Positions 1 to 8,239 of a DNA stretch of 33,345 nucleotides are shown here, in pieces. The notes under the pieces are model-generated. The model saw only the letters and a list, made by a program, of their open reading frames with translations. It did no database searches and was not told the DNA's origin. The translations under genes were made by a program, and so were the position numbers. How positions within the stretch are numbered: the first letter of the stretch is position 1; the number at the start of each line of letters is the position of its first letter. Source of the DNA: an uncultured Burkholderiales bacterium (GTDB lineage: Bacteria; Pseudomonadota; Gammaproteobacteria; Burkholderiales; Burkholderiaceae_C); assembly GCA_903949285.1 (NCBI GenBank), contig CAJAYT010000088.1, positions 1-33,345 of the forward strand, read 5' to 3'.

Positions 1-1149
1 AATATTCAGCAGTACCTGCTTAATTTGAATGGTTATACATTTAATCTGCAATTGTGAATCAAGCTCAGAGTTGAACGCGATATCACGGCTGTTTAATTCT
101 GGACGAATAATAGTTAAGACTTCATCTACTAGACTTTTAAGGGGAACTTGTTGGTAGGCAATTTGTTCCTCTAGGAAGATGGATCTCAGAGATTGGATGA
201 TGGTTGAAGCCCTTGAGTTATCGTTTTGCAGCGCTTCCAATATTTCTTGTGAAAGACGCAGATCCACATCTCCACTCTCTAGTTTGCGCCTCAAGAGTTG
301 AATATTCAAATTGCTGGATCCCAAGGGTTGATTGAGTTCATGAGCAATCGAGGCGGCGAGTGCGCCGGTTGCGGCTGTTCTATTCGCAACAGAAAGGCTG
401 TAGATCAACTTATTTTGCTCAACTAATAGTTGTTTGATCCTTTCGTTTTCTATGTCGAATTGGTGATTAGCGATTGCAATTTTCTCTGTCCAATACCCGC
501 CAATTGCAATATATGAAATTGTATTCATGACCAATTGCAACAGCGTCGCAAATGTCAATAAAGCAGGAATTTCTTGGATTTGGTGAATCTGGCTAATGTT
601 TGCAAGAGGAAGAGAAACTATAACGGTTCTGCTTAGCGCCAGAAACAACTCGAAAAGGGTCGCGTAAATTAGATAATTAATTTGAAGTGAATAGGAATTT
701 TTTTTGTGAATCCGTAATTCATAAATTTGAATGCAATAAAACAAAAAAGCCGTTGTAGCAGAAAGTAAAGTGCGCGATTCGAAATCAGCGTTAGTTCGCA
801 AATACTCAAATAATGTTAAGAACACAATTGTTGATAACGCAGCAAGTTGATTGGTTGATTTGCGAAGAGGAGCGTTCAAGGATGTGCAAAATAACATTTG
901 CAAAAGGGACGCTGCATAAAAGAGGGTATTTGCGATTGTGAAGCTAAACGGAGGCCTAGAGACATCTTCAATATTGAAAATACCAAAGCCATACGTATAA
1001 AGTGCTAAAACGTTAACTGCTAGGGAAATTGTCCATAAGCGGCTCTTAACTAACGGTAGGTGAGTCTTTTGGTAGTGAAAAATACCGACCAATAGACCGA
1101 GTTGTATCGTTCCTATGATTAAGAAATAGAGTGCAAATTGCGATTTCAT
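1..1149 (-). CDS. Membrane sensor histidine kinase (partial, C-terminus off the left edge)
   Basis: The reverse strand is open from an ATG at 1149 to the window edge (383 codons). The first ~215 residues are hydrophobic, with about seven likely membrane segments and no obvious periplasmic domain. A short linker (~220-255) follows, then the dimerisation/phosphoacceptor domain with the H-box AASIAHELNQPLG; the phosphorylated residue would be His270. The window ends inside the start of the ATPase domain, at the N-box lead-in QVLLNI, so the ATP-binding N, G1 and G2 boxes are not visible. The H-box is of the type found in DctB/FixL-like kinases that work with FixJ/NarL-type regulators, and such a regulator lies divergently at 1998. 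A pairing is therefore likely but inferred. The signal is unknown; the many-helix sensor suggests a membrane-soluble or transported ligand. Confidence 0.9.
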   Translation of the reverse strand, partial: MKSQFALYFLIIGTIQLGLLVGIFHYQKTHLPLVKSRLWTISLAVNVLALYTYGFGIFNIEDVSRPPFSFTIANTLFYAASLLQMLFCTSLNAPLRKSTNQLAALSTIVFLTLFEYLRTNADFESRTLLSATTAFLFYCIQIYELRIHKKNSYSLQINYLIYATLFELFLALSRTVIVSLPLANISQIHQIQEIPALLTFATLLQLVMNTISYIAIGGYWTEKIAIANHQFDIENERIKQLLVEQNKLIYSLSVANRTAATGALAASIAHELNQPLGSSNLNIQLLRRKLESGDVDLRLSQEILEALQNDNSRASTIIQSLRSIFLEEQIAYQQVPLKSLVDEVLTIIRPELNSRDIAFNSELDSQLQIKCITIQIKQVLLNI

Positions 1150-1997
1150 AATTTCAAGCTATGCGGTTGTACGCTCATACAGTTTAGTGTTGGAATGATG
1201 ATGAAGCTATTAGAGCTTGATTATCTGAGATAGAAAATCCACTGCGACATACGCCAAAAGTCGTATAAAAATATAGTTTATTCTGATTAAGATGTGAGCT
1301 CTGTATGTTTTTACGCTTGGCGGCGGCTCTGCGCCATCAGTTAGTGCTACGCATGGCTATTTAATCAAAGATCCCATGGCAACAGCACTTGGCGCAGGCT
1401 TATTGGTCTTTGGGTCAGCGGGTTCTAGGGTTGTGGATTCCTGGGTTGGAACAACACGGGTCGTTATGATTTCGTTAGGCCGCGTGGTCTACAAAAATAG
1501 CGAAATAATTGGTTGAGATGAATTTGATGAGTTCCTTATTAATTGCGTTCCTCGTCATAACGGACGTTTAATGAAAGACCCAACAGTTGAAATGTTGAAG
1601 AAAACAATCGCTACAGATTCCCCGGATTCTGCGAGACGGGAGATATACGCAACTGGTAAGCATGCAGACCAAGGCATTTGCGAAATGTTCCCTGTTTCCT
1701 GCGTCGCATTACTAAAAGCATCGGTTGATTCATTACAGGGTCTTATTTCAGGGGTTAAATTAGCTCTGACGCAAAATCTTCCCGAGCTAAGGTCTGATAT
1801 TGCTGTCAAGGGAGTTGACTTCACAAGTCGTGCACTTTTAAGGGGGTGGATCAATTGATACAGGAAAGCACAGGACTTTGGATTTCAATAACTAAGGACA
1901 TGTTGATGTTTTTAGACAATGTTAGTGCAATGGCACTTGAGCAATTCTCTACCGCCGGCAATTTCTCTAATGACTGGATTAATTAAGGTATTTTTTT
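1150..1997. other. Long gap between kinase and regulator with fragmentary ORFs
   Basis: 848 bases separate the divergent kinase and response regulator. I recognise no intact gene. Three short open stretches lie on the plus strand. One, from about 1300, follows a stop, lacks a normal start and contains TLGGGSAPSVSATHGY; it ends at about 1515. A second runs 1571-1858 (95 codons, ATG start). A third runs 1855-1986 in another frame and contains ITKDMLMFLDNVSAMALEQF. The last two overlap by four bases in different frames and stay open to just before the regulator. That pattern could be one frameshifted gene or chance. I could not assign a family; a faint phasin-like feel was not convincing. Promoters for both flanking genes should lie here. 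Confidence 0.4.
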
Positions 1998-2618
1998 ATG
2001 AGTACTAAAAATAAAGGCCATATCTACATTGTTGATGATGATTTAGAGATGAGAAATTCACTATCTAGATCGCTTGGATTCATTGGTTATGATGTACATT
2101 CTTTTGCTGATCCAAAAGATTTCTTGCAGATAAAGGAGATGTATAGTCCTGCAGTCATACTGCTGGATATGCGGATGAAAAAAGTGTCTGGTCTTGAGTT
2201 TCAAAGACAACTTCTAGAGAAAAAAGTCTCTACTCCGATCATCTTTATCAGTGGGGAAAGCGATAAAAATGAAATTATTCAAGCGATGAAAAATGGTGCT
2301 GTAGACTTCCTACTCAAGCCTTTTGATCTAAGCGTTCTTGAGAAATCTGTTGAACAGGCTCTTCTAAGAAGTAAGAGTCAAAACGCAGAACTTGAATTGC
2401 AAGCACTCAATATTGAAAAGTTTAATTTGTTAACAGTTCGTGAAAAAGAGGTATGCTTGCTTTTAATTGAGGGGCTGAAAATAAAGGAAATCTCGGAGCG
2501 TTTAGGTGTGACCATCGCCACTCTTAAAATTCATAAAGCCCGTGTGCTGAGGAAAATGGGCACTAAATCAACCCCAGTTTTGCTAAGAATGATTGATCCT
2601 ATCAAACACCTTATCTGA
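1998..2618 (+). CDS. FixJ/NarL-family response regulator
   Basis: This 206-residue protein is a two-domain transcription factor. The receiver domain (~8-125) has the acidic cluster DDD at 13-15, phosphoacceptor Asp57 in ILLDMRM, the conserved Ser in IFISGES (~85) and Lys in LLKPFD (~107). After a helical linker, a LuxR-type helix-turn-helix (~140-200) begins LLTVREKEVCLLLIEG and continues with IKEISERLGVTIATLKIHKARV, where the recognition helix sits. The REC plus LuxR order and the TxREKEV motif are typical of the FixJ/TtrR/DctR group. It starts at ATG 1998. It is divergent from the kinase at 1-1149, its probable partner. Targets cannot be read from sequence; the catabolic operon starting 430 bases downstream is a natural candidate (inference). 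Confidence 0.93.
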   Translation: MSTKNKGHIYIVDDDLEMRNSLSRSLGFIGYDVHSFADPKDFLQIKEMYSPAVILLDMRMKKVSGLEFQRQLLEKKVSTPIIFISGESDKNEIIQAMKNGAVDFLLKPFDLSVLEKSVEQALLRSKSQNAELELQALNIEKFNLLTVREKEVCLLLIEGLKIKEISERLGVTIATLKIHKARVLRKMGTKSTPVLLRMIDPIKHLI

Positions 2619-3046
2619 TTCAAATGAAGCTATTCCCAGCGCCGCGATAGCGGGCTTAGTTGAAGATTTCTAGGTTTTCTCATACTATTGTGCTTCGTTA
2701 GAGTATGAGGCTGTATTTCTGGGCCGTGAGCTATTTCAGTTCCAAACCCTAAGTTATATTCGGCATTCAAGACGAAATCTGATCGTCTAGCTCCGTTAAA
2801 TCCCGAATGTTAGGCGTGGTGTAAAGGAGTTAAACTCTTCTTCAAATTTCGGGTGGACTCGCATGAACCTTAGGTATGAGGGTTGCCGCGTGTTTGTTCA
2901 CTACGGTAAGTCGCCTAGTTAGGTCGCGGATTGATGTAAACCCATCACTCTGGGTCTGAAATGCAATTTGTGATAAGTCTACTTTTTTAATTCTTGGGTA
3001 AAACTCAATTTACTCATCACTTCACCTATTTAAGAAATGGTTTCAA
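2619..3046. other. Intergenic region upstream of the SDR/Bug/CMD/hydrolase operon
   Basis: 428 bases without a credible gene; the ATG-started frames seen are under 20 codons. It must contain the promoter of the operon that starts at 3047. I see no clear inverted repeat or strong sigma-70 promoter, only AT-rich patches near 2960-3030. A binding site for the neighbouring response regulator would be expected here if the operon is its target, but none can be recognised by eye. Confidence 0.4.
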
Positions 3047-3844
3047 ATGAAAAGATTTGAAGGGAAAGTTGCTATTGTGACTGGTGCTGGCTGCGTTGCA
3101 GCCGGTTGGGGTAATGGACGGGCAATGGCTGTTCGTCTTGCTGAGGAGGGAGCTAAAGTATTCGCAGTCGACCGTGATCCGCAACGGCTTCAAGAGACTT
3201 TGTCTTTGGCGGGCGAGGCCGCTAACTCCATAACAACCTTCGAATGTGATGTGACCAGTTCGTTGAGTGTGCAAAGTATGGTGAATCACTGTGTGGCAAC
3301 CCTTGGGACAGTTGATATATTGATCAATAATGTCGGAGGGTCTGCTCCTGGTGGTCCCGTAGAGATGTCAGAGGAGGTTTGGGATAGTCAACTGGCGTTT
3401 AACTTAAAAAGCGTATTTTTGACCTGCAAACATACCCTGCCCATCATGATCGCCAAAGAACACGGTGCCATTGTGAATGTTGCCTCCACCTCAGGTATTC
3501 GTTGGACTGGAAGTGCGCAAGTAGCTTACGCAGCCTCTAAAGCGGGCGTAATTCAAATGTCAAAAGTAATGGCTGTTCAGCATGCACCTCACGGTATTAG
3601 AGTCAATACCGTAGTCCCTGGGCAGTTGCATACACCGATGGTTGAGTTCCGCTTAGCCAAGCAAAGGGCGGGAGGGGATGTCGAGGCTTTACTGGCTCAG
3701 CGCATTAAACGAATTCCTCTTGGATTCATGGGAGACGGACGAGATACAGCCAGTGCAGCACTTTTCTTAGCAAGTGATGAGGCGCAGTTCATCACTGGAA
3801 CTGAGATTATGGTTGACGGGGGCATGAGTGTTCGGTGTGATTGA
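3047..3844 (+). CDS. SDR-family NAD(P)-dependent oxidoreductase
   Basis: A 265-residue classical short-chain dehydrogenase/reductase. The Rossmann glycine motif is TGAGCVAAGWGNG (12-24), longer than the usual TGxxxGxG, a variant seen in some FabG-like oxidoreductases. Asp42 after the second strand (FAVDRD) suggests NAD(H) rather than NADP(H) preference. The NNVGG motif is at 94-98, catalytic Asn119, Ser near 147-149, Tyr161 and Lys165 (YAASKAG). The C-terminus IMVDGGMSVRCD is normal for the family. It is the first gene of a four-gene operon: the next start is about 22 bases downstream. In this setting it probably oxidises a hydroxyl intermediate of a catabolic route that ends in a lactone or dicarboxylate hydrolase. 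The exact substrate cannot be told. Confidence 0.92.
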   Translation: MKRFEGKVAIVTGAGCVAAGWGNGRAMAVRLAEEGAKVFAVDRDPQRLQETLSLAGEAANSITTFECDVTSSLSVQSMVNHCVATLGTVDILINNVGGSAPGGPVEMSEEVWDSQLAFNLKSVFLTCKHTLPIMIAKEHGAIVNVASTSGIRWTGSAQVAYAASKAGVIQMSKVMAVQHAPHGIRVNTVVPGQLHTPMVEFRLAKQRAGGDVEALLAQRIKRIPLGFMGDGRDTASAALFLASDEAQFITGTEIMVDGGMSVRCD

Positions 3845-3865
3845 TTAAATATGAAGGCCACTGAA

Positions 3866-4831
3866 ATGAATAAACGAACTCTATTAATACTAATTTTGAG
3901 TCTTAGTTTTGGACTAGCTGTAAAGGCCCAGCCCGCTAAGAAACCGATCAGAATCATCGTGGCTTTTGCAGCCGGAGGACCTGTTGATTTTGTTGCTAGA
4001 ACTATTGCTGACCCTTTGGCCAAGGAGCTCGGACGGGTTGTTTTGGTTGAAAATAGACCCGGCGCTAGCGGTGCAATTGGAGCTGCGGAGGTCATTCGCG
4101 CGGAACCTGATGGCGAAACGATGTGGATCACAAGTGTCGGAGCAGCTGCGATTAATCCAGCTCTCTTTGAGAAGATGTCATACGATATGAACCGCGATTT
4201 CTCTGCGGTTAGCTTGGTCGTCAATAACGTAGAGTTATTTGTAACAAACACTAAGAATCCTGCAAATGATGCAGCGCAGTTTATTGCCACTGTGAAATCG
4301 AAAAAGGATGCTACCCCTATTGGTTCCTCTGGTACGGGAAGTATTCCGCATTTGGCTATGTTGCAACTTCAGGACTCAACAGGCTTGGATCTACTGCACG
4401 TCCCCTATAACGGAATGGCGCCTGCGCTTACAGACCTTATGGGGGGGCAAGTCGATGCAGAATTTGCGGATGTCCCGGCTGTTATAAATTATGTGAAAGG
4501 GGGGAGACTAAAGCCCCTTGCTATTGCTTCTAAACACCGCATATCCCAACTCCCAGATGTGAAGACTTTTGAGGAATTAGGAATTAGGGCCGTAGACTCT
4601 AACAACTGGTACGGCATATTTGTATCCTCCAAAACGCCTAGATCAGTGATTGATCAACTTAATAAAAATTTTAAAAAAGTACTCGAAAATCCAGCTACTG
4701 TTACAAAACTTGAGCAATCTGGGACCGAGCCTAAATGGTCTACTCCTGATGATTTAACTGCCATCTTGAAATCAGATACACAAAAATGGGCCAAGCTCAT
4801 CAAAGATAAAAATATTAAGGTTAATGAATGA
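3866..4831 (+). CDS. Bug/TctC-family tripartite tricarboxylate transporter solute-binding protein
   Basis: A periplasmic binding protein of the Bug (TctC, PF03401) family, about 321 residues. I prefer the ATG at 3866 over the in-frame ATG at 3851 because AAGG at 3854-3857 lies 8 bases before it. The protein then begins with a clean signal peptide (MNKRTLLILILSLSFGLAVKA, cleavage near AQ). Family signatures are IRIIVAFAAGGPVDFVAR, VLVENRPGASGAIGA and LLHVPYNGMAPALTDLMGG. These proteins capture carboxylates or aromatic acids in the periplasm. No TctA/TctB membrane genes are nearby, so it must share a distant transporter or act as a sensor co-receptor. Its stop overlaps the next gene by four bases (ATGA), so translational coupling is likely. 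Confidence 0.95.
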   Translation: MNKRTLLILILSLSFGLAVKAQPAKKPIRIIVAFAAGGPVDFVARTIADPLAKELGRVVLVENRPGASGAIGAAEVIRAEPDGETMWITSVGAAAINPALFEKMSYDMNRDFSAVSLVVNNVELFVTNTKNPANDAAQFIATVKSKKDATPIGSSGTGSIPHLAMLQLQDSTGLDLLHVPYNGMAPALTDLMGGQVDAEFADVPAVINYVKGGRLKPLAIASKHRISQLPDVKTFEELGIRAVDSNNWYGIFVSSKTPRSVIDQLNKNFKKVLENPATVTKLEQSGTEPKWSTPDDLTAILKSDTQKWAKLIKDKNIKVNE

Positions 4832-5355
4832 GCACAGATCACATACGAGTTCCACTGGTCGAACCAGGAACGAACTCTGAATTGCAGGCTACTGAGGCAC
4901 GAATCATGGCAGAGAGAGGACGTATCTCTTTGCTCTACCAGGTGCTCTTAAACAGTGAGCCCATCGCCCAAGGGTGGGAGCAAATGTTAACGGCAGTCAG
5001 AAATAAGACCTCAGTGGCTCCAGGCCATAGAGAGATGATGATTTTGCGCGTTGCTGTTTTAAACAATGCGGAGTTCGAATTCGATGCGCATATTCCTCAC
5101 GCCCTAAAGGCGGGGGTTTCGCAGGAAAAAATTGAACTCATTAAACACCTTGAGCTAAGCGGTCAATTCAATCACCAAGAGAGGTTGTTACTGTCCCTAA
5201 CGGATCACATGACCAAAGACGTTGTAGTTCCCGAGAATCTCATGACTGAATTGAATTCCCACTACAGCCCTAAGGAGGTCGTGGAGATAGTTGCCACTAT
5301 TGCTGCTTACAACATGGTCTCAAGATTCTTAGTGGCACTGAATATTAAGCATTAA
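4828..5355 (+). CDS. Carboxymuconolactone decarboxylase (CMD)-family protein
   Basis: A 175-residue all-helical protein of the CMD/AhpD-like superfamily (PF02627). The core reads REMMILRVAVLNNAEFEFDA then HIPHALKAGVS. This matches the E-(x2)-[FW]-(x2)-H-(x3)-A-(x3)-G pattern of CMD proteins at about residues 78-97. The CxxC redox pair of AhpD peroxidase reductases is absent, so peroxidase activity is unlikely. In protocatechuate degradation true CMD decarboxylates gamma-carboxymuconolactone. Many operon-linked relatives of this length occur beside Bug proteins and amidohydrolases in Burkholderiales and remain uncharacterised. It overlaps the Bug gene by four bases and is followed 18 bases later by the lactone hydrolase, so it probably handles a step just before hydrolysis. 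Confidence 0.85.
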   Translation: MSTDHIRVPLVEPGTNSELQATEARIMAERGRISLLYQVLLNSEPIAQGWEQMLTAVRNKTSVAPGHREMMILRVAVLNNAEFEFDAHIPHALKAGVSQEKIELIKHLELSGQFNHQERLLLSLTDHMTKDVVVPENLMTELNSHYSPKEVVEIVATIAAYNMVSRFLVALNIKH

Positions 5356-5373
5356 GAAGTTGGAAAGAGTTAG

Positions 5374-6270
5374 ATGTCAACAGAAAATAATTCGCAAAAA
5401 CCGCTCAGAACTTATCTTGAGAGTCCTTCGCCGACAAAACTTCGTTTGCCCGCTCATAGTTGCGATACGCATGTCCACGTTTTCGGGCCAGTAGCAAAAT
5501 TTCCTTTTGATGTGCACCGAAAAATCACGCCCCTTGACGCACCCAAGGAGAAACTCTTTGCCCTGCACCGAAACTTCGGCATCGAGCGTTGTGTCATTGT
5601 TCAATCTGTAGTTCACGGATTTGATAATTCAGTGGTTGAGGACGCGATACAGGCAGGAGGTGGCAATTATTTGGGAATCGCCTTGGTCCCTCTCAGTGTG
5701 AGTGACTCAGAGCTCAAGCGTTTGGCTGATATCGGATTCAGAGGTGTCCGGTTTCATTTCATGAAGCATATTTCTGGACAAACCAATGTCGATGATGTTG
5801 TCAAGATGACGCCTCGCTTAGGTAATTTTGGGTTGCACTTACAAGTTCATTTTGAAAGTGAGTTGATTCATCAACTCGCGCCTGCTTTAATGAAGAGTGC
5901 TGTCCCCGTTGTGATCGATCACATGGGTAGGATAGACGCGAGAGAGGGGCCTGATCACCCCGATATTAAAGCCTTAACAAAACTTCTAAAGCATAAAGAT
6001 TTTCACGTAAAGGTGAGTGGTATTGACAGGATTGATGCACATGCCTTACCCGAGGAGCGCTATGTTGCTGGTGTTCAAATCGCACGTATGTTAGCGGATC
6101 AGTTTCCTGATCGATGCTTGTGGGGTACTGACTGGCCCCACCCCAATCACACCCATATCCCCGACGATGGGATCCTTGTAGATGCGCTAACGCAAATTGC
6201 TCCGAACCCAAAGGTTCTAGAGCAAATCCTTGTTCATAACCCTCAGCAGGTGTATCAATTTAGTGGCTAA
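5374..6270 (+). CDS. LigI-like 2-pyrone-4,6-dicarboxylate lactonase family amidohydrolase
   Basis: A 298-residue amidohydrolase-2 TIM barrel. HSCDTHVHVFGP carries the HxH metal motif (His33, His35). It is followed by a block close to LigI, the PDC lactonase of 4,5-cleavage lignin-aromatic pathways: RKITPLDAPKEKLFAL at 49-64. Further likely active-site residues are Arg124 and Arg126 (GFRGVRFHFMKH), His159 (QVHFES), His183 (VVIDHMGR) and Asp253 in LWGTDWPHPN. LigI hydrolyses 2-pyrone-4,6-dicarboxylate to 4-oxalomesaconate; homologues act on related lactones such as 4-sulfomuconolactone. No ligABC or ligJ genes are present here, so the true substrate may be a different lactone. It is the last gene of the operon, ending 55 bases before a convergent peptidase gene. 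Confidence 0.9.
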   Translation: MSTENNSQKPLRTYLESPSPTKLRLPAHSCDTHVHVFGPVAKFPFDVHRKITPLDAPKEKLFALHRNFGIERCVIVQSVVHGFDNSVVEDAIQAGGGNYLGIALVPLSVSDSELKRLADIGFRGVRFHFMKHISGQTNVDDVVKMTPRLGNFGLHLQVHFESELIHQLAPALMKSAVPVVIDHMGRIDAREGPDHPDIKALTKLLKHKDFHVKVSGIDRIDAHALPEERYVAGVQIARMLADQFPDRCLWGTDWPHPNHTHIPDDGILVDALTQIAPNPKVLEQILVHNPQQVYQFSG

Positions 6271-6282
6271 CACTAAGCTTAA

Positions 6283-6304
6283 CCAATCTCGGATCTCGGA
6301 TTGG
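6283..6304. other. Weak hairpin between convergent genes
   Basis: The arms CCAATC (6283-6288) and GATTGG (6299-6304) enclose a loop containing a 7-base tandem duplication (ATCTCGG twice). It lies between the convergent stops of the lactonase and peptidase genes. There is no U-run, so a role in termination is only possible. Confidence 0.3.
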
Positions 6305-6325
6305 GTTCGCCAATGATTACGGGTA

Positions 6326-7873
6326 TTAAGGGTAAGGGGTATTTAGTAGTCCCAACATATTGCGCATACCGCTTAAGTAGTTGCCCATCCGTAAATTCTC
6401 ATCGTAGGTGTGTTGATTATTATCTGCATTTACAGTTGGGACAATAACAAACGGCATTTGTAGTGGACTCACGATTTCATGGGTTGGAACCGTTGCACCT
6501 GATGCTCTAATCAAAATGGGATCCGGTGTACTGGAGCCGCTAAAGGCCCGAGTTTGAGCTGTTTCTACCCACTTTCTAATAGGCGTGTTGATCGATTGTC
6601 TTGTAGCCTCTGTCGGTAAGCCTTCAAGCACCTTGATTAATAAAGGATATTGCCCACGCTCTGAATCTGTGGGTTCATGGTCGAGGATACGATAACCCTG
6701 CTTTTGAATATGTTTCTTGATTAAAGTGGTGAGGTATTGAGCATTTGCCTCTGTTGTTGTCCTGATATCAAGGTCTGCGATCGCTTCTTTCGGAATAATG
6801 TTAGCAGCCTCCTTGCCAACACTAGCAGCTAAGAGGCCTCGGATGTTGAGCGAAGGATACTGAAGTGAGCGTTGGTAGTTTGAACTGACTTTGTCTGAGT
6901 TAGCAATCCCGACTCGTCTCTTCAGTGCAAGCTCATCATCCGCAACACCGTCTAAAACACGAAGGTCCTCTGGGCCAAGTTTGGTTGTGGAGTAATACCC
7001 AGGAATCGTGACGCGTCCTTGGTCATCTTTCATTGACGCGAGCAGCCTAGCTAGTTTGAAAGCCGGGTTGGGAACATAGTTACCGTAGTGACCGCTGTGA
7101 AGTGGTGCTTTGGGTCCATACACAGTTAAATTTAACCACTGAACACCCCTGTTACCAAAGACAGCAGTTGGTCGCCCACTTGGATGTGCCGCCATGTCAA
7201 AAATAACCAGTGCATCAGCCTTTAAAAAGTCTTGATTTTCCTTAACGGCATTTGGTATGCCAGGGGAATTAACTTCCTCCTCACTATCAAGAATAACCTT
7301 GATGTTTACCGCTGGATTGAGGTTAATTGATTTCATCAAGTCCATAGATGCTAAGAACATCATGATTGGACCTTTATCGTCTGAGGCTGAGCGTCCAAAA
7401 ACCCTCAATTCTGGATCGAAATTTTCGTTCATCAGCTCCTGCATTTGAACTGGTTGCCACTTGTTGAGGGAGTCCTTTTTCTTGAGAACCGGATTCCAGG
7501 GGCTAGCTTGCGACCATTGAGAGGGTATTACGGGTTGCCCGTCAAAATGGATGTAGAAAAGGACCGTCTTTTGCCCTTGTGTCTTTGGGTACTCTGCTAA
7601 AACGAGCGGCTTTCCACCATTGGCGAATTGAAAGGTTTTAAATCCTCTTTTTTGAAATAACTGTTCTAGGCGCTCTGCATTGATTTGAATGTCTTTGCTG
7701 CTGGCGATAGAGTCATTGGGGAGTGTTAGTAAGTCTAGATATTCTGGGAAACTTGCTACCGCCGTAGATTTAATTAATTCGTCTGTAATGCCTTGGGGAA
7801 AGACTGGCGTAGCTGCATACGAGAGCCCGAGGTGAGCTAGCATTAAGAGTGATACGAGCTTGGTTTTCATCAT
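6326..7873 (-). CDS. Exported M20-family metallopeptidase
   Basis: About 515 residues of the M20/M25/M40 zinc peptidase family. A signal peptide (MKTKLVSLLMLAHLGLSYAA) indicates periplasmic or secreted location. Candidate zinc ligands and catalytic residues follow the family order; numbering counts a TTG codon just upstream as residue 1. They are His110 in YIHFDGQPV, Asp166 in GRSASDDKGP, the acidic base/ligand pair in ILDSEEE (199-201), Asp227 in IFDMAAHP and a late His in PTHEIVSP. A dimerisation/lid domain lies in the middle (~245-400). Two consecutive ATGs (7873, 7870) follow the TTG (7874-7876); AGGA at 7884-7887 best fits the first ATG. Such enzymes cleave dipeptides or N-acyl amino acids; the substrate is unknown. 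It is monocistronic and convergent with the upstream operon. Confidence 0.93.
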   Translation of the reverse strand: MMKTKLVSLLMLAHLGLSYAATPVFPQGITDELIKSTAVASFPEYLDLLTLPNDSIASSKDIQINAERLEQLFQKRGFKTFQFANGGKPLVLAEYPKTQGQKTVLFYIHFDGQPVIPSQWSQASPWNPVLKKKDSLNKWQPVQMQELMNENFDPELRVFGRSASDDKGPIMMFLASMDLMKSINLNPAVNIKVILDSEEEVNSPGIPNAVKENQDFLKADALVIFDMAAHPSGRPTAVFGNRGVQWLNLTVYGPKAPLHSGHYGNYVPNPAFKLARLLASMKDDQGRVTIPGYYSTTKLGPEDLRVLDGVADDELALKRRVGIANSDKVSSNYQRSLQYPSLNIRGLLAASVGKEAANIIPKEAIADLDIRTTTEANAQYLTTLIKKHIQKQGYRILDHEPTDSERGQYPLLIKVLEGLPTEATRQSINTPIRKWVETAQTRAFSGSSTPDPILIRASGATVPTHEIVSPLQMPFVIVPTVNADNNQHTYDENLRMGNYLSGMRNMLGLLNTPYP

Positions 7874-7876
7874 CAA

Positions 7877-8239
7877 ATCTAAGTCCTGTGAGTATTCATT
7901 AGCAAATCATTGGTTCAATGATTTAATTCTTTTTGAGGTTAGGGGCCATATCTAACCAGCTCATTCATTCTAAACAATATCGCTAAAAAAAATCTGAAAT
8001 CTGCAACCTTGGTCTTGAGGCTATCGCTCACCCCGGCCCTCTTTATTGTTACTAGGGGATTACGAGTATATTGAGTGCGCATTTTTAAACCTGTATTCAA
8101 ATGAATATGTACTTTCGAGTAAGTCAAGCTGAGTTTAGTTTCATCGCTAACACCTGATAGACTCTCGATTTGGGTGAAATCGTGAACCCAAACATACTGT
8201 AAGAACTGAATGTGGTCTTGATTGACCTAGGAGCCATAT
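7877..8239. other. Intergenic region between divergent peptidase and aldolase genes
   Basis: No believable gene lies in this 360-base region. It holds an inverted repeat GGTTAG/CTAACC (7937-7942 / 7952-7957) about 65 bases upstream of the peptidase start, and an operator-like palindrome nearer the aldolase (8169-8192, listed separately). The aldolase start at 8240 is preceded by a strong Shine-Dalgarno AGGAG at 8229-8233. Confidence 0.5.
8169..8192. promoter_or_regulatory. Operator-like inverted repeat upstream of the aldolase gene
   Basis: TTTGGGT (8169-8175) and its exact reverse complement ACCCAAA (8186-8192) are separated by 10 bases, giving a 24-base dyad. It lies about 48 bases before the aldolase start and 300 from the peptidase start. 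The spacing fits a dimeric regulator site rather than a hairpin terminator; there is no U-run. The cognate regulator is unknown. Confidence 0.4.

Noticed and set aside
1555..1854. 99-codon reverse-strand ORF opposite 1571-1858
   Set aside because: It mirrors the plus-strand ORF with no family signal; neither is firmly coding and there is no reason to prefer this one.
1571..1986. Phasin gene with a frameshift
   Set aside because: A few residues feel phasin-like, but no convincing motif is present in either frame, so no product was assigned.
3697..4290. 197-codon reverse-strand ORF
   Set aside because: It overlaps the SDR and Bug genes, which have clear family motifs, and has no recognisable domain; it is a shadow ORF.
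7939..8127. 62-codon reverse-strand ORF upstream of the aldolase
   Set aside because: No ribosome site, no recognisable domain and an unusual composition; probably chance.
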